Of a stretch of 57,574 nt of DNA, positions 45,128 through 53,288 are shown in pieces. The number at the start of each line of letters is the position of its first letter. Position 1 is the first letter of the stretch. The notes below the pieces were generated by a model, which searched no databases, was not told the DNA's origin, and saw only the letters and a list, made by a program, of their open reading frames with translations. The DNA is from an uncultured Lachnospiraceae bacterium. GTDB taxonomy: Bacteria; Bacillota; Clostridia; Lachnospirales; Lachnospiraceae. The translations under genes and the position numbers were made by a program. The stretch spans positions 1 to 57,574 of the forward strand of contig CATJTQ010000095.1 in the NCBI GenBank assembly GCA_949743325.1, written 5' to 3'.

Positions 45128-46951
45128 TTAATTGTTTCTTGATGCTCTCTTTCTCATAAGCGGGTCAAGAATTTTCTTTCGTATACGAAGATTCTCAGGA
45201 GTTATCTCCAGAAGCTCATCATCGTCGATAAATTCAAGACATTGTTCAAGGCTTAAAATTTTCGGAGGAGTCAGTTTTAATGCGTCGTCTGATCCAGAAG
45301 CGCGGGTGTTAGTAAGCTGCTTTTTCTTACATACGTTTAATTCTATATCTTCTGCCTTGCCATTCTGTCCTACAACCATACCAGAATAAACTTTCTCTCC
45401 GGGACCGATAAAGAGTGTGCCTCTTTCCTGGGCATTAAACAGACCGTAAGTGATTGCTTCCCCTGCTTCGAATGCAATCAGAGAACCTTGTTTTCTGTAC
45501 TGAATATCGCCGCGGTAGCTGTCATAACCGTTAAAAATAGTATTTATAATTCCATTTCCTTTTGTGTCTGTCATAAATTCGCCTCTGTAGCCAATAAGAC
45601 CTCTGGACGGTATTAAGAACTCAAGCCTTGTGTAACCGCCTGATGCAGGTGACATAGACTGAAGTTCGCCTTTTCTCTGGCTGAGTTTATCTATTACAGT
45701 TCCAGAAAATTCTTCTGGAATGTCAATATAAGCCAGTTCCATAGGTTCAAGCTGTTTTCCGTTATCATCCTCTTTAAATAATACTTGTGCTTTGCTTACT
45801 GAGAATTCATATCCTTCACGGCGCATATTTTCGATTAGGACAGATAAATGCAGTTCGCCTCGTCCTGAAACTTTAAAACAGTCTGCATTTTCAGTTTCCT
45901 CAACCCGTAGACTGACGTCTGTATTTAACTCTTTAAAAAGTCTGTCGCGTAAATGCCTTGAAGTTACAAATTTACCTTCCTGACCTGCCATTGGACTGTC
46001 GTTTACTAAAAACTGCATAGAAATAGTTGGCTCGGAAATTTTTTGAAATGGTATAGCTACAGGATTTTCAACAGAACAGATAGTATCTCCAATATGAATA
46101 TCTGAAATACCAGAAATTGCTACGATAGAACCAATTGTTGCTGATTCTACCTCAACTTTATTTAGTCCGTCAAACTCATAAAGTTTGCTTATTTTAACTT
46201 TCTGCATCTTATCTGGTTCATGTGCATTAACTAAAACAGCGTTCTGGTTTATGGAGATAGTGCCATTGTCTACTTTACCGATTCCGATTCTTCCTACATA
46301 TTCATTATAGTCAATTGTACTGATTAGTACTTGAGTTCCAGCAGTTTCATCTCCTTTAGGGCATGGAATATAGTTTATTATTGTCTCAAACAGTGGGGTC
46401 ATATCTTTTGGACGTTCATCTAATTCCAAAATAGCATGTCCGGCTTTAGCAGAGGCAAACACAAATGGGCAGTCAAGCTGTTCGTCAGAGGCGTCCAGAT
46501 CAAGAAACAGTTCTAAAACGTCGTCAACAACCTCGGCAGGTCTTGCCTCTGGGCGGTCAATTTTATTTACACAGCATATTACCGGCAGGTTAAGTTCCAA
46601 TGCTTTTTTTAGTACAAACTTAGTCTGCGGCATAGGTCCCTCAAAAGCGTCGACTACTAAAATAACTCCGTCAACCATTTTGAGCACGCGTTCTACCTCC
46701 CCGCCAAAATCAGCATGTCCAGGTGTGTCAATTATATTTATCTTAATATTTTTATAGTACACAGCGGTGTTTTTAGATAAAATAGTGATTCCGCGTTCTT
46801 TTTCAATATCGTTGGAATCCATAACTCGCTCGGCTACTTCCTGATTTTCTCTAAAAACGCCGCTCTGTTTAAGCAATTCATCGACCAGAGTAGTTTTTCC
46901 ATGGTCTACATGGGCTATAATTGCAATGTTGCGAACATCTTGTCTTTTCAT
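45128..46951 (-). CDS. typA: Translational GTPase TypA/BipA
   Basis: A 607-residue GTPase that binds ribosomes and affects stress adaptation and assembly. The G1 loop AHVDHGKTT is near residue 13, G3 is DTPGHADF, and G4 is NKID. The C-terminal TypA-specific domain includes PSRGLIGYRGEFMTDTKG. It is transcribed away from the SSB-like gene. Confidence 0.97.
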   Translation of the reverse strand: MKRQDVRNIAIIAHVDHGKTTLVDELLKQSGVFRENQEVAERVMDSNDIEKERGITILSKNTAVYYKNIKINIIDTPGHADFGGEVERVLKMVDGVILVVDAFEGPMPQTKFVLKKALELNLPVICCVNKIDRPEARPAEVVDDVLELFLDLDASDEQLDCPFVFASAKAGHAILELDERPKDMTPLFETIINYIPCPKGDETAGTQVLISTIDYNEYVGRIGIGKVDNGTISINQNAVLVNAHEPDKMQKVKISKLYEFDGLNKVEVESATIGSIVAISGISDIHIGDTICSVENPVAIPFQKISEPTISMQFLVNDSPMAGQEGKFVTSRHLRDRLFKELNTDVSLRVEETENADCFKVSGRGELHLSVLIENMRREGYEFSVSKAQVLFKEDDNGKQLEPMELAYIDIPEEFSGTVIDKLSQRKGELQSMSPASGGYTRLEFLIPSRGLIGYRGEFMTDTKGNGIINTIFNGYDSYRGDIQYRKQGSLIAFEAGEAITYGLFNAQERGTLFIGPGEKVYSGMVVGQNGKAEDIELNVCKKKQLTNTRASGSDDALKLTPPKILSLEQCLEFIDDDELLEITPENLRIRKKILDPLMRKRASRNN

Positions 46952-47145
46952 TTTTTATCTGTCCTTTCTTATTACATACCTTCATAGTTTATCATACATT
47001 GTGAAAAAAACAAGCAATTTATCATTTTTTAATAGTTGAAAACTTTTTTTGAAAATTTATGGAATATTTTTACAAGCACCTGAATATAATAACATAGTAA
47101 CTAAATGAAAAATAAAATACCTTTTACGAGGAAGGAGAAAAAATT

Positions 47146-47775
47146 ATGATGGATAAGGTAATTGAAAACAATCAGGTATCATTGATTGGAACAATTGAGA
47201 CAGAGTTTGTATTTAGTCATGAGGTGTATGGAGAGGGCTTTTATTTGGCCGAAGTGTCAGTTAAAAGACTTAGTGACTCTCTTGACAGAATACCGCTCAT
47301 GGTGTCAGACCGTTTGCTTAATGTACATGAGAACCATGTCGGAAGGACAATACATGCAATAGGACAATTTCGTTCATATAACCGGCATGAGGAAAAGAAA
47401 AACAGGCTTATTTTATCAGTTTTTGTTCGTGAATTAGATTTTGTTGAGGAAGAGGACGCTCAGAAAACAAATCAAATATTTCTTGACGGTTATATATGCA
47501 AGCCGCCTATTTACCGTAAGACGCCTCTTGGAAGAGAAATTGCAGATTTACTTATCGCAGTAAATCGTCCATATGGTAAATCAGATTATATTCCGTGTAT
47601 ATGTTGGGGAAGGAATGCCAGATTTGCTTCCGGTTTTACTGTCGGCGGCCATGTTCAGGTCTGGGGCAGAATACAGAGCCGGGAATACATGAAAAAGATT
47701 GAGGAGAATGACGCGGTAAAAAGGACTGCATATGAAGTATCAGTCAGCAAACTTGAATATATAGAAGAAGATTAA
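47146..47775 (+). CDS. Single-stranded DNA-binding-like protein with two OB folds
   Basis: A 209-residue protein with two OB-fold units, about residues 10-100 and 110-205. The second resembles SSB (FLDGYICKPPIYRKTPLGREIADLLIAVNR, IPCICWGRNARF). It lacks the acidic C-terminal tail (DDDIPF) through which SSB recruits partners, so it is not the main SSB. A role in recombination or mobile DNA is possible. The gene is divergent from typA. Confidence 0.75.
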   Translation: MMDKVIENNQVSLIGTIETEFVFSHEVYGEGFYLAEVSVKRLSDSLDRIPLMVSDRLLNVHENHVGRTIHAIGQFRSYNRHEEKKNRLILSVFVRELDFVEEEDAQKTNQIFLDGYICKPPIYRKTPLGREIADLLIAVNRPYGKSDYIPCICWGRNARFASGFTVGGHVQVWGRIQSREYMKKIEENDAVKRTAYEVSVSKLEYIEED

Positions 47776-47788
47776 TATTATATATAAA

Positions 47789-47833
47789 CTCCTGTTTTAC
47801 AGATTTCATCTGTATAGCAGGAGATTTTTTTTA
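47789..47833 (+). terminator. Terminator after the SSB-like gene
   Basis: CTCCTG at 47789-47794 pairs with CAGGAG at 47818-47823, with an inner ACAGA/TCTGT stem, followed by a long T run. Confidence 0.88.
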
Positions 47834-47838
47834 CTTAT

Positions 47839-47858
47839 TGTTCATATTAACGTGAACA
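47839..47858. promoter_or_regulatory. Palindrome upstream of the accessory locus
   Basis: TGTTCATATTAACGTGAACA is an imperfect 20-base palindrome with perfect TGTTCA/TGAACA arms. It lies 60 bases before the first gene of the locus and just after the SSB-like terminator. It is a candidate operator. Confidence 0.45.
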
Positions 47859-47918
47859 GCTGGTAATAGTAAAATTTGTCGAAATCTGCTAGGATAGCTG
47901 CAGGGGAGGGTTATAATA

Positions 47919-48905
47919 ATGAAAGAGTTATTACTGGAGATTGGAAAGGCCGACAATGCAGATGCTGAAAAGATTGTATATAAGATTCGACATACTGAAC
48001 AGCATCCTTATTTTATTGGGCTTTTGGCCGCTAACCGTATGTGCGGACTTGCCTATTATGTATTAAGAAAAAATGAATTTCTGCAATTGTTAAATAGAGA
48101 ATTTAGGGGAGTGTTGGATGCAGTCTATCAATATAACTGCCTGAAAAATCAGTCATTTATTGAGTGCAGGTCTGAACTTGCAAAGTTACTTCAATCAGCT
48201 GGTATATCCTATGCGGCGTTAAAGGGAGCTTACCTTGTACAATTATATCCGGAAGGTACAAGAACGTCAAATGATTTAGATATATTAGTAAGCAGAGATT
48301 CTGTAACAGAATTGTCTGCTTTATTAAAAAAACATGGATTTATACAAGGGTTTATACGGAATGATAGGATTACGGCTGCAGACAGAAGTGAGGTTATAAA
48401 TGCGATGCTGCACAGGGGTGAGACTATTCCTTTTGTAAAAGAAGTTAATTTACCATGCATGAAATTTATGGAGGTTGATGTAAATACATCGTTGAATGAA
48501 AATCCAGAACAGACGCATAATATAATAAAAATAATGCTTGCCGATAAAGTGAAAATAAACAGTCAGAAACAAGATATGCCAAATGCTTTCGGTTGGTATT
48601 ACACATTAGAAGAGCATGATTTTTTAATACAATTGTGCGTGCATTTATATAAAGAAGCTGTTAATGATTTATGGATTCAGCGTGGACAGGCATGGACACT
48701 GTATAAATTTACGGATATCTATCTGTTTTGTTTTAAAAGGTTAAATTTTGAATGGGCAGAAATATTTATTAATAAAGTCAGGCAATACAAATTGGAGAAG
48801 GAATGTTTTTTCAGTCTGAATTATATGAATCAATTATTGAAATTTCCTGATAATAAAGGGCTGCAAAAAATATTAACAGATTTACGAGTGGGGGATAATA
48901 TATGA
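47919..48905 (+). CDS. PF14907-like nucleotidyltransferase
   Basis: A 328-residue protein resembling the uncharacterised nucleotidyltransferase family often found in peptide and polysaccharide biosynthesis loci. The motif LKGAYLVQLYPEG at about 101-113 and SNDLDILVS at about 117-125 supply the helix and the metal-binding Asp pair (D119, D121) of a minimal nucleotidyltransferase. The C-terminal half is helical. It overlaps the next gene by 4 bases and starts behind CAGGGGAGG. The substrate is unknown. Confidence 0.75.
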   Translation: MKELLLEIGKADNADAEKIVYKIRHTEQHPYFIGLLAANRMCGLAYYVLRKNEFLQLLNREFRGVLDAVYQYNCLKNQSFIECRSELAKLLQSAGISYAALKGAYLVQLYPEGTRTSNDLDILVSRDSVTELSALLKKHGFIQGFIRNDRITAADRSEVINAMLHRGETIPFVKEVNLPCMKFMEVDVNTSLNENPEQTHNIIKIMLADKVKINSQKQDMPNAFGWYYTLEEHDFLIQLCVHLYKEAVNDLWIQRGQAWTLYKFTDIYLFCFKRLNFEWAEIFINKVRQYKLEKECFFSLNYMNQLLKFPDNKGLQKILTDLRVGDNI

Positions 48906-49537
48906 CATTAGCGTTTAAGAAGAAAAATTATAATGGATGTTTAATTACATTTTGCGGGTTGGATGGAAGCGGAAAAAGTACTTTAATACAATATTTGTAC
49001 AATGAGTTTAAGTCAAGACAATGCGAAGTTGTATTAACTAAGCAGCCTACAACTGAGGTGCGAAAGTCAGAAATTTTTAGAAATTATATGGACAGTGAGG
49101 ATCATGAAGGTTTTTCATACAGAAGCTTGTCGCTGCTTGCTGCGAGCGATCGTCTTCAGCACAGTAATTGTTTTATAGAACCTCTGCTTCGTCAGGGGAA
49201 AAATGTTATCAGCGATCGTTATTTCTACTCTTGCCTTGCAAATTTAAGGGCAAGGGGATTTGACAATGACAGATGGATATATGAGATAGCAGAAAATATA
49301 ATAGAGCCGGATATTTGTTTCTTTATTGACGTTCCTGTTGATATTGCAGTAAAGCGGGTAAGAGAGCGGCCGCATGAGAGGGACAGATACATAGATATAG
49401 AACTGCAGTATAAGCTTAGGCAGGAGTATATAAATATTGCACAGGATGTTGGCGGTATTGTTATATCAGGAATTGATTCCTTGGAAAAATGCCGGGAAAC
49501 AGTGCGTAAGAAAGTGTTTGAGAGGGGGATTTGCTGA
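48902..49537 (+). CDS. Thymidylate-kinase-like protein
   Basis: A 211-residue P-loop kinase of the thymidylate kinase fold. Walker A GLDGSGKST is at about 19-27, the substrate loop has KQPTTEVRKS, DRYFYS is at 105-110, and the LID is RERPHERDR near 153-161. It begins with a 23-residue extension absent from typical dTMP kinases (MTLAFKKKNYNGC). Being in an operon with a nucleotidyltransferase and an ACP suggests an unusual substrate rather than housekeeping dTMP. Confidence 0.85.
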   Translation: MTLAFKKKNYNGCLITFCGLDGSGKSTLIQYLYNEFKSRQCEVVLTKQPTTEVRKSEIFRNYMDSEDHEGFSYRSLSLLAASDRLQHSNCFIEPLLRQGKNVISDRYFYSCLANLRARGFDNDRWIYEIAENIIEPDICFFIDVPVDIAVKRVRERPHERDRYIDIELQYKLRQEYINIAQDVGGIVISGIDSLEKCRETVRKKVFERGIC

Positions 49538-49540
49538 TTT

Positions 49541-49783
49541 ATGAGCAGAGTGGAAACAGTAATATGTGAAATATTGGAAGAATATGACTGTACAGTAACA
49601 ACTATAAATGAAAGTTTGCGTTTGTCAGAAGATTTAGGAATTGACAGTATAAAAAAGGTGCAGATTATATGTGAAATTGAGAAAAAATTATTAATAGAAT
49701 TTAGTTTGGAAGACTTACATCCTAATAATTTTAAAACGGTTGGGGATTTGTTTAAAATTGTTAATAAGTATAACGGCAGTTAG
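49541..49783 (+). CDS. Acyl carrier protein
   Basis: An 80-residue carrier protein. DLGIDSIKKVQ carries the phosphopantetheine Ser (near residue 36) in the normal DS motif, with four helices overall. It is 3 bases after the kinase-like gene. Being outside a fatty-acid cluster, it is probably a dedicated carrier for a secondary metabolite. A partner ligase is at 51863-53263. Confidence 0.9.
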   Translation: MSRVETVICEILEEYDCTVTTINESLRLSEDLGIDSIKKVQIICEIEKKLLIEFSLEDLHPNNFKTVGDLFKIVNKYNGS

Positions 49784-50204
49784 ATTTTTAAATTGTGCTT
49801 TTTACATAATGTATTTCCTTTACAATGTAAAATTGGTAATGTATACTGTAAATATTAGTAGCTTATTAAAACTATATTATCTAGTTTTTAATGCTAGCAG
49901 TTTATAATTGCAAGCAACAAGATAAGCGGTTGTGATTAGCTGGAAGGTGTGCTTGTTGCGAAAGTTAAATGTCTTGAAATTTTGTAGGAAATTTTATAAA
50001 ATTTAAATATATGTCTATTATCAATAGTTCAAAATTATTATAATGATAAGTAAATTATAGTTATAATATTTAATAGAAAATAAAGTATAATTATGTAAAA
50101 TGATATTTTAATATATCTATTTTAAAGAAGTATAAATGGTAGGTTTATATGAAGTTTTGCTTGTTTTTATACTGTTAAAAATTTAATCTTGGGGGGATCA
50201 TAAT
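49784..50204 (+). other. Structured non-coding gap in the accessory locus
   Basis: A 421-base gap. GCAACAAG at 49914-49921 pairs with CTTGTTGC at 49952-49959 around a 30-base loop. AAACTA...TAGTTTTT near 49869-49890 is a weak terminator-like hairpin. The rest is AT-rich. I see no convincing precursor peptide gene; the only nearby tiny frame is 9 codons. Confidence 0.45.
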
Positions 50205-50543
50205 ATGACAAAGATATATGTTGATGCTGGTGAACGTATCTTTTTAGTTAGGTCGATGAGAGGATATACAAGAGAGTATTTAGCTGAGAAGGCAAACATT
50301 TCATCAAAATTTTTATATGAAATTGAGACAGGGAAAAAAGGATTTTCAGCTGATGTGTTATATCATATTTGTGTTGCCTTAGACGTCAATTGTGATTATA
50401 TTATTACTGGAAAAGAAGAATATACGTTTGATGCTAAATTGGCTGCAACTTTACAATTATTTGATAAAAATCAGACAGAGAATTTAAGTATTATTTTGAG
50501 AGCTATATATGAAATAAATAATGTTTTAAATCAAAATAATTAA
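50205..50543 (+). CDS. XRE-family transcriptional regulator
   Basis: A 112-residue protein with one Xre/Cro-type helix-turn-helix over about residues 10-65 (LRSVMRGYTREYLAEKANISSKFLYEIETGK is abbreviated here as RGYTREYLAEKA and SKFLYEIETGKKG). The C-terminal part (LQLFDKNQTENLSIILRAIY) is short, without a recognised ligand domain. The site GGGGGGAT precedes the ATG. It may control the surrounding locus. Confidence 0.9.
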   Translation: MTKIYVDAGERIFLVRSMRGYTREYLAEKANISSKFLYEIETGKKGFSADVLYHICVALDVNCDYIITGKEEYTFDAKLAATLQLFDKNQTENLSIILRAIYEINNVLNQNN

Positions 50544-50592
50544 TATCAATAGAATTATCATATAAACTTGCCATATACTATAGAAAATATTG

Positions 50593-50598
50593 TATAAT
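50593..50598 (+). promoter_or_regulatory. Candidate -10 of the BtrH-like gene
   Basis: TGTATAAT with the -10 at 50593-50598 about 100 bases before the start. The nearest -35 (TTGCCA at 50568-50573) is 19 bases away, longer than ideal, so the promoter is tentative. Confidence 0.4.
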
Positions 50599-50698
50599 GA
50601 TTTCAAATTAAATGAATTCAGAGAATAAATGAGATGCGTTAATTGAGGGATGATTATCTGTAATTTTTCAGATTGTTGAATAAAAGGGGAGAGTATAA

Positions 50699-51640
50699 TT
50701 GTTATGCCATGAAATTGAAAATATTAGACCTATTAGTTCCTATAGCTGTTTTGAGGAATCATTGAAAAATGTCTGTGAAACATTTGATAAGGATTTTACA
50801 TGTTTTTTTGCAAAAGAATGGGGGTTTGTATATAAACAAGATAAATATGTTCCAATTTCAGAGAGATTTAATATTCCATTTTTGGAAAAAATGAATCAAT
50901 TTATAGAAAATTATCTCGGATTTAAAGTTAGTTTTTATAAGACAACTAATGATTTGTTAAATAATATAAAAGATGCTATTTATGAAGGCGATATGATTAT
51001 TATTGGATTAGATTCATTTGGCTGTAATTGGAATCCGGCATTTATGAGAACGCATGTGCCGCATTTTTTTATTATAGATAATATATTGGAAGACGGTAGA
51101 AAATTATTTTGCCGGGATACATATTATTCTAATAATATTTATACTATAGAACTTGAGAATATAATAAAATATTTTCGGAATTTGAGAGTCTTTCATAATG
51201 CTGGATGCGTTAGAAAACTGGATATAATAGATATAAAAAATATTTTAGTTGAGAATTATTCTGCTTTAGAACAGAGTCCATATTATTATTTTCTTGCATT
51301 TGCTGAATCATTAGTTCATATTGAAAATATAGATCAATTATTTGAAGATAAGAAAAGAGTAGGAAATTGTTTATTAATTCAGAAATTGAGAAGTTTTAAA
51401 AATAATCGTATTGAAATATCTAGATTGTTTTTAAGATATTCAGAAGGTGAAAATGACAAGGAAATAGCGGATGAATTTTGTAAATTAGCAGAGCAGTGGG
51501 AGTTTTTGAAGCTTCTTTTTATAAAACTATTTGTTGTTAAGGAAATTAGAGATGGAATCCTAGATAATATTATCGAAGTTATTTGTAATATAGGAAAATG
51601 TGAGGAAAATCTTTATGAAAAAATAATGTTAGAATGTTAA
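50699..51640 (+). CDS. BtrH_N-like protein (putative acyl-ACP transferase)
   Basis: A 313-residue protein. The first 170 residues resemble the BtrH N-terminal, C39-like fold: a Cys at 17 (SSYSCFEESLKNV), EWGFVYK at 40-46, the alternating THVPHFFIID with His at 119 and 122, and an Asp at 140 (FCRDTYY). These could form a Cys-His-Asp triad. BtrH moves an acyl group from an ACP to an aminoglycoside. The C-terminal part is helical. The TTG start follows AAGGGGAGAG. Homology is distant and from pattern alone. Confidence 0.6.
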   Translation: MLCHEIENIRPISSYSCFEESLKNVCETFDKDFTCFFAKEWGFVYKQDKYVPISERFNIPFLEKMNQFIENYLGFKVSFYKTTNDLLNNIKDAIYEGDMIIIGLDSFGCNWNPAFMRTHVPHFFIIDNILEDGRKLFCRDTYYSNNIYTIELENIIKYFRNLRVFHNAGCVRKLDIIDIKNILVENYSALEQSPYYYFLAFAESLVHIENIDQLFEDKKRVGNCLLIQKLRSFKNNRIEISRLFLRYSEGENDKEIADEFCKLAEQWEFLKLLFIKLFVVKEIRDGILDNIIEVICNIGKCEENLYEKIMLEC

Positions 51641-51660
51641 TAATAAAAAAGAAATATGTA

Positions 51661-51759
51661 GCTGTCAGATTGATATGTTTTCTTTCGGGTATTTAGCGTA
51701 TTGAGTTACTTAGATATTTAGAAGGATTAAAGTTAGCATATCTGTCTGACAGCATTTTT
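51661..51759 (+). terminator. Terminator after the BtrH-like gene
   Basis: GCTGTCAGATTGATATG at 51661-51677 pairs with CATATCTGTCTGACAGC at 51737-51753 with two mismatches, followed by ATTTTT. The long loop of about 59 bases is unusual. It divides the locus into two transcripts. Confidence 0.75.
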
Positions 51760-51862
51760 ATGTTTATAGTTCCATAATATATGAATTATAGACAATAGTG
51801 AAAAACAGATTAATTGATAGAATATATATTAAACAACAATCAATAAAAAACAGGTGATGATA

Positions 51863-53263
51863 ATGAAACTATGGGACTATTTGACAGAGAGCGTCAGTTG
51901 TAATCCAGATCAGGTTTTGTGGGAGGGCGGCAGAAAAATAACTGTTGGTCAATTGTTTTTGTCAGCCGAAAAGCTGTCGCTAAAGCTGAAATATAATAAA
52001 TATGGGATTTTATGCAGTTCTTTAATTAATAGCGCAATTGCAATTTTGGCATGTATAGCACGAGGCGCAACTGCAGTTCCTTTATCTGGAAATTATGGTA
52101 AATATTTCAATTATGAAGTGATAAAGCAGATGAGAATATCCGCAATAATTACTGATACAGAGACTGGAAGTATACAAATAACAGATATTGTTAAAAAAGA
52201 AAATAACGAATGTAAATATGATTTAATAGATGATTATTCTGGAGCATTTATATTGTGTACTTCAGGAAGTACAGGCAACCCTAAAGGCGTTGTTTTGTCA
52301 GAAGATGCGGTAATATCTAATTTATCAGATACAAAAAGATTTTATAATTTGACCCCTCAGGATAGAGTATTGGCAAATAGAGGATTGTTTCACTGTACTT
52401 CTATTATTGGTGAGCTGTTGGTGAGTTTAGTTTGCGGGGCATCCGTCTATTTTTATTCAGGGGAGTTTTCCCCGGAAATTATCTTAAGATTAATGTCACA
52501 ATTACATATAACTTTTTATGCAGGCACGCCGACTATTTTTTCTTGTTTAGCGTATGCGGCAGAAAAGTATCAAGAACAGCTATATTTAAAAAGAGCTTCT
52601 GTCGGAGGGGAAATTATGACGGATAAGGTTAGGAGGCAATTGTTGGATGTATTTTCAAATGTAGAGTTTATTCATTCATATGGTTTGACTGAAACGTGTT
52701 CAAGGGCAACTTACAGGATATTAGATTATAGTAAAGAAGCTGAATGTGTTGGGAAGCCTCTGTTTTCATTAGAAATGATAATAGCAGATAAAGAAGGGAA
52801 TCAGCGAAGCTGCGGTGAAGTAGGTGAATTGTATATAAAAGGAAAAAATCTTTTTTACGGTTATTATCGGGACAAATGGAAAACCGATAATGCCTTTGAT
52901 AATGGCTGGTTTAAAACAGGGGATTTAGCCTGGGCAGATAAGGATGGCGATTATTATATTGTTTCAAGAATGGATAATATGATAATACGGGGAGGAGTTA
53001 ATATTTATCCTGAAATAATAGAAAATATATTTCTAAGCGATAAAAATGTGAGACAGGCAGTAATATATGGTGATAAGGAATCAAAAGTTACAGAATGTAT
53101 TGTAGCTTTAATTGTTCTTCATTATAAAGAAAATACAGATGTAATAAAAGTAAGACTGCGAAAAAAATGCCTTGAGGAGTTAGGTATTCATTGTGTGCCG
53201 GATGTAATAAAAATTGTAGATGAAATTTCATGTAGTAATTGTGGAAAAGTAATTAGAAATTAA
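51863..53263 (+). CDS. Stand-alone AMP-forming acyl/aminoacyl ligase
   Basis: A 466-residue ANL-superfamily enzyme. The phosphate loop CTSGSTGNPKG is at 132-142, HSYGLTET is the adenylate region, FKTGDLAWADKDGDYYIVSR covers the hinge, and GGVNIYPEIIE follows. The catalytic Lys is near the end (CGKVIRN). No carrier domain is attached, so it probably loads the nearby ACP or makes an acyl-CoA. ATG 51863 follows AGGTGAT. The substrate cannot be predicted reliably. Confidence 0.88.
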   Translation: MKLWDYLTESVSCNPDQVLWEGGRKITVGQLFLSAEKLSLKLKYNKYGILCSSLINSAIAILACIARGATAVPLSGNYGKYFNYEVIKQMRISAIITDTETGSIQITDIVKKENNECKYDLIDDYSGAFILCTSGSTGNPKGVVLSEDAVISNLSDTKRFYNLTPQDRVLANRGLFHCTSIIGELLVSLVCGASVYFYSGEFSPEIILRLMSQLHITFYAGTPTIFSCLAYAAEKYQEQLYLKRASVGGEIMTDKVRRQLLDVFSNVEFIHSYGLTETCSRATYRILDYSKEAECVGKPLFSLEMIIADKEGNQRSCGEVGELYIKGKNLFYGYYRDKWKTDNAFDNGWFKTGDLAWADKDGDYYIVSRMDNMIIRGGVNIYPEIIENIFLSDKNVRQAVIYGDKESKVTECIVALIVLHYKENTDVIKVRLRKKCLEELGIHCVPDVIKIVDEISCSNCGKVIRN

Positions 53264-53288
53264 GGAGAAATATTGAGGGGAAAATAAA

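Noticed and set aside
50149-50178. A 9-codon frame (MKFCLFLYC) before the XRE gene, considered as a signalling peptide.
   Set aside because: Its ribosome site is poor and such short frames occur by chance in AT-rich DNA.
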